Shown here one piece after another: positions 56,221-64,000 of a stretch of DNA of 64,000 nt (within the stretch, counting starts at the first letter, position 1; each line of letters begins with the position of its first letter). A model generated the notes under the pieces. That model was not told the origin of the DNA and searched no databases. It saw only the letters and a list, made by a program, of their open reading frames with translations. The stretch is from Notospermus geniculatus (Eukaryota > Nemertea > Pilidiophora > Heteronemertea > Lineidae), in assembly GCA_002633025.1 (NCBI GenBank), contig NMRB01001902.1, positions 40,895 to 104,894 of the forward strand, given 5' to 3'. A program made the translations under genes and the position numbers.

Positions 56221-58512
56221 TTAGCCAGTAAGGCCTAATACTTCACTACATCAGGATATATTATGGAGGATACATGTAGGTTTGATCTTTATAACACCCG
56301 GTACTTCAACAAGGGATTAGTGGTGAAAGAGCCATCAGAAATCCAAGTCATGATACTAACTAACCCCAACCTCAGAGGCACTGTAAACCCTATTGTTTCA
56401 GCCACTCACCCTGTACAATTACAGGGTGCAAGTGTCTGTGTCAAAGCTGCCCTGTGCATTTGTCATAATAAAATGCCTTGATCTGTTAATGATCAATGGA
56501 TATTAATTAGTTTTGGTGATAGCGGATCCTGTTTAGTGCTGCATCTACGTTTAGTAGGCCTACAATCATCTACATAGACGCACATGGACAGTGAGTAAAA
56601 TGGAATAGGCAAACGAAAAGTTGCGGTCGGGAGACGAAACCATGCCAAATGCAGACTGTACCGGTAACTTTGATTTGGAACTTAGTGGAACTTGGAACGT
56701 CAACTTCAAAGAGAACATTCTTAACGAGATTTGGCTTATCCGTTTGGTTTTTTGCAGGACTTCAGGTGAATTACAAGCCGGTACCGGTAGGTACATGTAC
56801 TTGTAATTCTACTAAATTTTTATTGATGAAAAAAGTAAACAAATTCATGGGCATCTACATGAAAACATGAAAATTTACCTACAATCCGTTGAATTGTTAC
56901 CCTAATTTGGCCGATTCTTTCACGCGACACACCTTTGGCCCGTGATACATCCCTCCACCAAATATGAATCCAAAATCTTCAGTCGTTCTTAAGTTACAGA
57001 GCGGAAGGGACTAGTAGCGGCGAGCGGCATGGGCGCACGGACGGCCGGTATTTTCAAGTCCCCCTCCGAGGGCTCCGGGGGACAACTACAGGGCGGTTTA
57101 CACTAGGTTGCAAGTTGCTGAAACCTGCAATTTGTTGCAGTCTACCTGTGACGTTTACACATAGCAACATCCAGTGTGAAGGGCCCTTTGGGCCTACACA
57201 TGCAACTTTTCATATGCAACTTCATGCAACTTGTTGCATAAACATGATGAGACCAAAAAGTTTCATCAAAGTTGCATGTGTAAACGGGTATGCAACTTGT
57301 TGCAACAACCTACTGCAACTTGTTGCAAATTTAGGATCCAGATCCTACATGTATTTTCTGGTGAAGTTGCAACAAGTTGCACGTCACTGGCCAATGAGAA
57401 TACAGAAAAAAATCATGTGACTTCTACTAAAGCCAAAAGGATTCCCGCCAAAATTCCTGCAACTTGTTGCGAACTTTTGCAACTTATCACACTGGGTGTT
57501 GCTGTGTGTAAGTAAACGTCACAGGTGAACTGCAACAAATTGCAGGTTGCAGCAACTTGCAACTTGGTGCAAGCTAGTGTAAACCGCCCTTTATAGGCCT
57601 AAGTTGCAAAAGTTCGCAACAAGTTGCAGGAATTTGGGCGGGAATCCTTTGTTCGGCAGCCATTTTGGCTTTAGTAGACGTCACATGATTTTTTGCTGTA
57701 TTCTCATTGGCTAGTGACGTGCAACTTAAGTTGCAACTTCACCAGAAAAAAGGATCTGCAGGATCCTAAATTTGCAACAAGTTGCAGTAGGTACAAATGT
57801 AGTTGCAACAAGTTGCATGCCCCGTTTACACATGCAACTTTGATGAAATTTGTGGTCTCATCAGGTTTATGCAACAAGTTGCATATGAAAAGTTGCATGT
57901 GTAAACGGCCCTTACGGATTTATTTGGTCTTTTAGTCACGTGAATTCCACCGTACATTAGCACGCTCGCGCAGGCCGGCAGTCAGAGAGAGAGGTCGTGT
58001 CGGCCCTGCTCGCAGCGCCACCAGGCAATAGCGCTAGGAACAGGCCACTCGCCACACCTCTATCGCAGACAAATGTCAAGAAAAGAGCTGCATGGTCATT
58101 CCGTGGTAGACATTGCTAGACGTGTTCACGAGTGTCTGTTCCGCAGACTACACTATGTGAAGTTTGTCAGCAGACATACTCAGACAGCTGTCTGTCAAAT
58201 GTCTTCGGACAAATGTCGTATAGTGTCTGAGCACCTCTCGAGCTCCTGGATCGTCCTCCACCTATCTCGTCACTGTGAAAATTTCTTTGTGTTCACAGAG
58301 GGGACACCCAAATACACGTTCCAAGTTCCTTTTGAAATCAAAGTTCCAGTCTGCAATTTGGCATAGCTAAATTTGCAGACCACACGACATTTCGCTTGTG
58401 TTGGTGGAGTCTTAGCCAGTAAGGCCTAATACTTCACTACTACATCCAGTAGTCTTGAACGTTAGTTGTGGTGTTGATATTTTTGGTGACTGGGAGGGGA
58501 ATGTGGATGGTA

Positions 58513-58575
58513 GTCAGCTGCCCTGCATTCAGAGAGACTTTAGTGAAAAGTCTCTCTGAATGCAGGGCAGCTGAC
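58513..58575. repeat. Perfect 28-bp-arm hairpin
   Basis: GTCAGCTGCCCTGCATTCAG, AGAGACTT at 58513-58540 and its exact complement at 58548-58575, with loop TAGTGAA. It lies within the block unique to unit 2. Perfect arms suggest a recent inverted duplication; a small-RNA role is speculative. Confidence 0.85.
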
Positions 58576-58715
58576 AGGGATCTGTGGTTATAAGTATTTA
58601 TTAGCAAATGCAGATTTGTAGGGAAATGGAAGGGCTGGGGAGATATTCATCCTGCGAATAAACGTTTTCAGCAAAAAAAATAAACAGAGAAACAGACACG
58701 AGAAAAAAAATTCCT

Positions 58716-58785
58716 ATCGCAAGGCTCGAACCCGGCGCCCCGGATTCAGAGCCGGACGCTCTACCGATGCGCCAGCCGGCCACGT
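58716..58785 (-). mobile_element. tRNA-Gln-like sequence, probably a SINE head
   Basis: On the minus strand it contains TGGCGCATCGGTAGAGCGTC (A box), a CTCTGAA anticodon loop (CTG, Gln) and CCGGGTTCGAGCC (B box). The sequence 3' of the T arm (TTGCGATAGG) does not pair with the 5' end, so no acceptor stem forms. Called tRNA-derived, not a tRNA gene. Confidence 0.55.
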
Positions 58786-59415
58786 CATGACGGTGGCTGC
58801 TCAATAAATGTTTATAAACATATCCCAGCTACTCAACATATTTTTATGTTAATTAGAAATGACGTTACAAATCAGAATAATCTTCCAAAAATCGCATTTT
58901 ACAACATCCACAGAGCAAGTCCCCAGCAAATCTGTCAGCATAAACCCTATTGTTTCAGCCACTGTACAATTACAGGGTGCAAGTGTCTGTGTCAAAGCTG
59001 CCCCGTGCATTTGTCCTAATAAAATGCCTTGATCTGTTAATGATCAATGTATATTAATTAGTTTTGGTGATAGCGGATCCTGTTTAGTGCTGCATCTACG
59101 TTTAGTAGGCCTGCAATCATCTACATAGACGCACATGGACAGTGAGTAAAATGGAATAGGCAAACGAAACGTTGCGGTCGGGAGACTAAACCATGCAAAT
59201 GCAGACTGTACCGGTAACTTTGATTTGAAACTTAGTGGAACTTGGAACGTCAACTTCAAAGAGAACATTCTTAACGAGATTTGGCTTATCCGTTTGGTTT
59301 TTTGCAGGACTTCAGGTGAATTAGAAGCCGGTACCGGTAGGTACATGTACTTGTAATTCTACTAAATTTTTATTGATGAAAAAAGTAAACAAATTCATGG
59401 GCATCTACATGAAAA

Positions 59416-60345
59416 ATTGTTACCCTTGTTGATGCAAGGCGAGCATGATGACCGAAATGTACACAGAACCGGCGCTGAACTTTGGCGGCACTTTTCTCAA
59501 GTTGCCAAAACTCAATAACTTTCGTAAACTGCTGAATCGTCAGCCTTGGCATTTTCATAAGTCGTTAGTTGCTGTGAAACAAAACTTCCATGTCCCTAGA
59601 ACAAGAAAACAAGCATTTAATACAAATCTAAAAGGTATAAAGTACCTAAACTTCCTCCGCAGTTTCAAACCGCTACCCACCATGCCCACTACGTTATCCG
59701 CGCTCTGAGTAGGTCTATACCTAAGGCCAACTAAACACTGAGGACGAGTGCATAAATAAAAGTACGATGAAAAAATAATGAAACTGTATACATTTTTTGG
59801 GAAACCCTATAGATCTCAACGTCCCCATTACTAGTTGGTCATGTCAAAAAGTCTCAACGATTGCTGAATCGACCCGACATGACTGAGAGATGCACTATGC
59901 TATACTCGCATTATCCTTGTTTGGCAAATACTTCAAAGCACTGCCGCTGCGCTGATGTGAAAAATTCATAAGCGCTTATGAATTTTTGATGATATCCAGG
60001 TGTCTGCCCTGTTATTGTGAGGGACCATTCAAATGGTTGGACCCATATTCATAAAACGACTTAAGTACCACACTTAGGGCCGTATGCACGGGTCACACTT
60101 TTCGTAATGCTTCAAGCATAGAGAAAGTCTAACTTAAGCTATACTTTAGGCGAAAGTGCGATCCGTGAATACGGCCCTTAGACTTAAGCACTTTTATAAA
60201 TACCAGTCCTGGGGTGCCACTGGAATGTGACAAACCCACCTTTCTTGAGGTACTCGAGAGTACGCTGGAATCGACGGTAGTGGTACATTCTCGTGACGTA
60301 AGCCGATGTTGTTGACGAAGGTGGCCTGTGTATTTAAAAGCCTTT
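59416..60345. other. Intergenic stretch with one MITE, no gene recognised
   Basis: The plus-strand frame at 59445-59708 (PALNFGGTFLKLPKLNNFRK) has no family I know. 60040-60200 is a TTAAGT-type palindrome interrupted by the GGGCCGTA MITE. Confidence 0.4.
60077..60177. mobile_element. GGGCCGTATGCACGG MITE with TTA duplication, copy 2
   Basis: GGGCCGTATGCACGGGTCAC and GTGCGATCCGTGAATACGGCCC ends; TTA at 60074-60076 and 60178-60180. The interior (GCTTCAAGCATAGAGAAAGT) is the reverse complement of the copy at 56103. Confidence 0.88.
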
Positions 60346-61467
60346 CTAATGTTTTAGTACCATGATCATTGAAAGAAACTCATGACGGAATTGTGAACCG
60401 CTGAGACAGTACAGAAGAAAATTAAAAGTGTGATTGGAATAACGAAGTACATTTGCTATTGGATCAAAGAAGCAATATTTTACACTTAATAAATAAACAG
60501 TACGATATTTGGAAAACACACGAGGCGAGACTGCGTATCTGATGATGAAATCGATTATGCCTGAAAAGAATGAGGGACTAGTCTGTACTATAAACATCAC
60601 ACTGACAGTAACAAGCATGCGCGTCATATTTGATGTCTTTGACGCACCAGTATCGTTATTTGACGCATTCGCATTCTGCAGGCTTTTCCTTTTCTTTTGC
60701 TGTCTCGTCACTCTTCTTATTATCAAACAATTACAAGGGATTATTATCATGAAAGGAAGATATGAGTAAACCGTTGCGTCGATGAATTTCCACGAGTAGT
60801 TATAGAAGTCTTTCAAATCCTTGTTGTACCTTTGACAGTAGATTGTTCCATTAATGTTTCGTATTGTCATCATGTTGTGGCTGTTGAGAGCAAGTAGACA
60901 TATGGTTGTTACAGCCAGTGTAATAACGGTCAACTCCTTGGTACAAATTTTCCTAGCTTTAAATGGGAAGCAAACTGAAATACACCTCTCTATGGTCATT
61001 AGGGTAAGCGTAACACTTGATAAATGATACGAAAAATTCGTGAGCGTGTACGTCAGGACGTTGACACATTGGCCAACTCTGGAATACTTTAATAAGACGG
61101 AAATATTCATCATAAACAACCATTGTGGCAAGAGACCACTGAGAATCACGAGGTTGTCAGCGACGGCCAGGGCACCGAACAAGATTCTCGTCGACTGGTT
61201 CCCAGATTTCATTCTCAGGAGGACAGCTATTGTTAACGTGTTCATCCAAAGACCGAGAACGAAGAGCACGGGTAGTGTGTAGGTATAGGTCCATAGGGGG
61301 AATTTTCTAAAATAAGACGGAATTCGTGGCCGGCGAAACACTCTCCTGATTGCGGCAGTGGTTGCGGTAGAAGCTGCTGCTTTTGTAAGTGTCCGTGCTA
61401 CAGTTGTCATGCTTGCAATTTTTATGTATATCGAATCCTTCAGGAAGTCACTGGCCACTGACGGCAA
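60346..61467 (-). CDS. Rhodopsin-class (class A) GPCR, single exon, 373 aa
   Basis: Intact intronless receptor. TM1 carries LGLWMNTLTIAVLL (conserved N), TM2 LAVADNLVIL, and TM3 starts at a conserved Cys (VGQCVNVL). The DRY position reads ERC (MTIERCISVCFPFKA). ECL2 has the partner Cys (TIYCQRY). TM5 is PFMIIIPCNCLII, ICL3 is basic, TM6 is MLVTVSVMFIVQTSPSFF. TM7 ends NHTFNFLLYCLSGSQFRHEF in place of NPxxY. This FNFLLYCLSG ending with an intronless gene is typical of the large invertebrate peptide-receptor-like expansions (FMRFamide/GPR139-like). The ligand is unknown. The first ATG gives an N-terminus of about 55 residues with no signal peptide; a later Met is possible. Confidence 0.92.
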   Translation of the reverse strand: MPSVASDFLKDSIYIKIASMTTVARTLTKAAASTATTAAIRRVFRRPRIPSYFRKFPLWTYTYTLPVLFVLGLWMNTLTIAVLLRMKSGNQSTRILFGALAVADNLVILSGLLPQWLFMMNISVLLKYSRVGQCVNVLTYTLTNFSYHLSSVTLTLMTIERCISVCFPFKARKICTKELTVITLAVTTICLLALNSHNMMTIRNINGTIYCQRYNKDLKDFYNYSWKFIDATVYSYLPFMIIIPCNCLIIRRVTRQQKKRKSLQNANASNNDTGASKTSNMTRMLVTVSVMFIVQTSPSFFSGIIDFIIRYAVSPRVFSKYRTVYLLSVKYCFFDPIANVLRYSNHTFNFLLYCLSGSQFRHEFLSMIMVLKH

Positions 61468-61789
61468 GGTTCGTTTTGTTTCTTCATGTGAATGTTTATA
61501 AACCTGTCATTTTCAGAAGACGAACTGTTTATTTGCTCAGCTAACTGCTGTGTATGCAGTACGAGTACAGTCTTGGATGGCGTTCAGCTAATATGTATTC
61601 CGCTCTGACCAATGCCCGCAAAGCAGCTCATTAATTATGCAGCGCTCCCAGAGCAGCTGATTACTGACGCATGCAGCGCGGAAAATGGCGGGCGTACCGG
61701 TACACTTGTGGTGGAGGGGCCTTGCGAAAGGAGCGATTTTCAGATAAAAATTGGCTATTTATCGAGCCTGGCTTGCCAAACAACAGTGC
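61468..61789. other. Region upstream of the GPCR, no motif recognised
   Basis: It should hold the GPCR promoter on the minus strand. CAGCTAACTGCTG and TTAATTATGCAGCGCTCC are seen but I cannot assign a TATA box or start site. Confidence 0.3.
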
Positions 61790-61980
61790 TTAAAGCGAAT
61801 CGATAGCGAAAAAATTTGATTTAGAAATAGAATTTGAAAGGGGACGAATTTTCAGGAAAAAATGTAAACATACTTCTCCAGAATGTCAACAAATAAATTT
61901 TCGTGCATTTTGATTGGCTGAATTTTTTGTTTACAAACACCAGCCAAATGTAAACAAAATCCGCTATCGATTCGCTTTAA
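61790..61980. mobile_element. TTAAAGCGAATCGATAGCG palindromic element
   Basis: TTAAAGCGAATCGATAGCG and CGCTATCGATTCGCTTTAA are exact inverses, with TTAA at both outer ends. The interior has TTTGTTTAC / GTAAACA pairs. No coding content. Confidence 0.78.
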
Positions 61981-61999
61981 TGTCGAGTTACCCGCATTG

Positions 62000-62985
62000 C
62001 CCTCAAGCAGGTAATAAATTCCCTCCGCTAAAGTGCAGTCAGGTGATTAGCGCCTTGCATCAAGTAGTGGGACAACAACCCCAATTTCGTGGGTTCGAAA
62101 CCCCTGTGGTGGTCTCGGTTATGTTTTTTTAATTCTTTTTATTATGTTTGAATTTTCTCTAGTTTTTTTTATTTCCGCGCAAAAATCTAAGTTTTAAGTA
62201 AGCGGTTTTTAGTGGTGATACAGGGTAGGATGCAGGGTTGACAGAAAGGGGCATAGCTCGACGGAGGTGGCGAGCACTGAAAGCTCAAATGGGGGTCTGG
62301 GGGACTCCTCCGAAAAATTTGACAATGTTTATATTAATAAGTGCTTTTAGATGCATTTTCGTGCCATCTGAGAGCAAAATATTCGAATTTTTATGTGATT
62401 AATTTTTTCTTGCTAAAAATTCTTTGCTCTGCCAAAAATAGGGGGTGTACATGTACGCTCCCCGCTCCCTAAATCCGACCCTGTCAGATAGGCGTACTGA
62501 TAAAAACCGGCTAGAGAATTGTCACATTATCCGGGCACAACCCCACGCGAGCAATGATGCACCACCATGCTGTTTAGAATCACAGCTTTGCATCCAAGAG
62601 AATTCCCGTCCTTATTTCTACAGCGAAAGTAGGCGGAGTCTGTTATTATACAGTAGGCGGAGTCTCATGTGCACATAAGAAAATCCGTAGGTACTGGACG
62701 CACAGCCGCTGTGCGTCGTGTATAACTTGCCTTGGATATACAGCTGCCATGGATATACAGCTGCTGTGCAAATAAACCCGGCCTACAGAAAAATGAAGTG
62801 GCCAGGGCCATTGTGCTCACCTCTGTGATAAATCTATGTGGTAAAGTAAAACTGTGACACTCATGGTGAATGATGAAGGATCAGTACAGACAAAGTATTT
62901 TATCTGATCAGCAATTAATCAGTGACATAAACTCAGTCATTGACCGTCAGAATGACTTAGCTTATGGGTATACCGAACGCGAATT
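62000..62985. other. Intergenic stretch, nothing recognised
   Basis: CGTGGGTTCGAAACCCC near 62089 is a B-box-like tRNA remnant without an A box. GTAGGCGGAGTCT is repeated at 62629 and 62653, and GGATATACAGCTGC at 62735 and 62751. No gene. Confidence 0.35.
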
Positions 62986-63105
62986 TGCATGCGAAAGGGC
63001 AACGCATGCGATTTATGCTTTGAGAGCCTTTTGTTTGCGTACAGTGCGGCGGAAAATAACAAAGCCTTTCAACGCACCGTGTTCAGAAAACCCGTAGCCT
63101 AAAGC
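62985..63105. repeat. GCATGCG-word element, relative of 2731-2835
   Basis: GCGAATTTGCATGCGAAAGG, AACGCATGCGATT and CAGTGCGGCGGAAAATAACA also occur in the block after 2731. It runs into the TAAAGCCCTGTATCCACTAG element at 63105. Confidence 0.5.
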
Positions 63106-63223
63106 CCTGTATCCACTAGTCTAGTCTAGATCCACTAATCTTTTGTTAGGAAGCAGAACGGCGGAAGATAACAAAAGATTTGACGCATCACGCAGCGCAA
63201 AACGCACAAGTGGCCCGAGACCT

Positions 63224-63647
63224 TTAAAGCCCTGTATCCACTACAACGGTTTCCGGTGCGGTTTGCGGCGCGGGAGCGATTTTCACAGGCATTGGGATAA
63301 TTAACACGCCATATATTGTTAAACCATCGAAGGATTATTCAAAACCCTGTGAAAAATCCCGGCGAGGCAAACCGCAGCGGTAACCCGGACTAGTGGATAC
63401 AGGCCTTACTACAACGGTTTCCGGTGCGGTTTGCGGCGCGGGAGCGTTTTTCACAGGCATTGGGATAATTAACACGCCATGTATTGTTAAACCATCGAAG
63501 GATTATCCAAAACCCTGTGAAAAAATCCCGGCGCAGCAAACCGCAGCGGTAACCCGGACTAGTGGATACAGGGCTTTAATGCCTGTGAAAACCGCTCCCG
63601 TGCCGCAAACCGCACCGGAAACCGTTGTAGTGGATACAGGCCTTTAG
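63224..63647. mobile_element. AAAGCCCTGTATCCACTA palindromes, two direct and one inverted unit
   Basis: ACAACGGTTTCCGGTGCGGT occurs at 63242 and 63412, and inverted as ACCGCACCGGAAACCGTTGT near 63612. Each unit ends CTAGTGGATACAGG. Units 1 and 2 are about 95% alike over 160 bp. The plus-strand frame through them is incidental. Confidence 0.8.
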
Positions 63648-63799
63648 CCAAGCGCACATGTCCGACAAAACTCGATGCGTTAGGGGTGTCTGTTAAAATC
63701 GACTGACCTGGCTGAATGGCAACTCGACAGCGTTGGGTCAGTCCACTTTAAAAACACCCCTAACGCATTGAGTTTTGTCGGCCATGTGCGCTAGGCTTT
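63645..63799. mobile_element. GCGCACATGTCCGACAAAAC palindromic MITE, copy 2
   Basis: Same ends and GTTAGGGGTGT / ACACCCCTAACG arms as 52329-52477, centre inverted relative to that copy. Bordered by CCTTTAGCC and CTTTAAAGC. A further TAAAGCTAGGGGCACATGTC element starts at 63797 and runs past 63850. Confidence 0.82.
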
Positions 63800-64000
63800 A
63801 AAGCTAGGGGCACATGTCCGATAAAAATGGTGCGATTGCCATCCGGCAATCGGATGCGACTGCCGGATCTAAAAGAAATGTACTACTGTATCCGCGCCCC
63901 AATACCGTCCTGGGCGGGAAATCAGAGTAGGCGGCCGATTGTCATGTGGGCCGAGCTTTGTACGGTGGTATTGTATAGAAATTGCCGTCAAGCGAATAGG

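Larger units (their letters stand above)
53921..56865 (+). repeat. Imperfect tandem duplication, unit 1
   Basis: Begins AACTACAGGGCGGTTTACAC and ends CATGGGCATCTACATGAAAA, matching 57083-59415 in order. Unit 1 has extra insertions at 54975-55366 and 56103-56220 and a 460-bp extra block at about 55571-56030. Open frames inside (TPKSTFQVPFEIKVPVSLTR near 55520) have no recognised family. Confidence 0.85.
57083..59415 (+). repeat. Imperfect tandem duplication, unit 2
   Basis: Co-linear with unit 1 (TTGCAACTTGTTGCAA block, CGCAGGCCGGCAGTCAGAGA, GACTACACTATGTGAAG, AATAAAATGCCTTGATCTG, CGGTACCGGTAGGTACATG). It lacks two unit-1 insertions and carries its own unmatched block at about 58450-58945. 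No gene recognised. Confidence 0.85.

Noticed and set aside
58716-58785. A tRNA-Gln gene on the minus strand
   Set aside because: The sequence after the T arm cannot pair with the 5' end.
63393-63647. 84-codon plus-strand open frame
   Set aside because: It is a palindromic repeat reading; its first and last residues mirror each other because the DNA does.
35167-64000. PIKfyve kinase exons downstream of exon 20
   Set aside because: I looked for a SFAKYLE-like segment and PIPK core motifs on the plus strand and found none; all further conserved exons fit amnionless.

Overview
The window is nuclear DNA from an animal, most likely a marine invertebrate. Genes are split into short exons with GT-AG introns of roughly 0.3-3 kb. 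The introns are packed with tRNA-derived SINEs, palindromic MITE-like elements and AGGCCTA-rich stretches. The two multi-exon genes are bilaterian families. Interspersed repeats with AGCTCACC...GGTGAGCT hairpins recall repeats seen in molluscs, echinoderms and hemichordates, but I cannot fix the phylum. Short N gaps (one base near 4639, then 11517-11554 and 44300-44458) show it is a draft assembly.

Layout. 1-8.8 kb: repeat-rich DNA with no confident gene, ending in a possible promoter zone. 8.85-35.17 kb, plus strand: twenty consecutive exons of a PIKfyve homologue (the kinase making PI(3,5)P2 on endosomes), from the start codon through FYVE, DEP, TCP1/Cpn60-like and cysteine-rich regions. 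All exon phases agree and the joined exons give about 1327 codons. The C-terminal lipid kinase domain is absent. 35.92-49.46 kb, plus strand: nine exons of an amnionless homologue, the membrane anchor of the cubilin endocytic receptor. They run from the middle of the ectodomain through the cysteine-rich module, transmembrane segment and NPxY/NPxF tail to the stop codon. The signal peptide and first ectodomain exons are absent. 49.5-59.4 kb: repeats, including an imperfect tandem duplication (53.92-56.87 and 57.08-59.42 kb). 60.35-61.47 kb, minus strand: an intact single-exon rhodopsin-class GPCR. 61.5-64 kb: more palindromic elements.

PIKfyve and amnionless both act in endosomal trafficking, but the sequence shows no functional coupling. 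Each is missing exactly the part that should face the other. The interval between them holds a 310-bp direct repeat of a PIKfyve intron sequence, so a deletion/rearrangement or an assembly join there is likely.

The most unusual material is in the repeats. Two consecutive PIKfyve exons have tandemly duplicated 5' splice sites (three and five copies). About half the PIKfyve introns have a repeat boundary within roughly 40 bp of the donor. Many palindromic elements share TTAAAG-type ends and are chained border to border. The tandem duplication preserves natural empty sites for two insertions.
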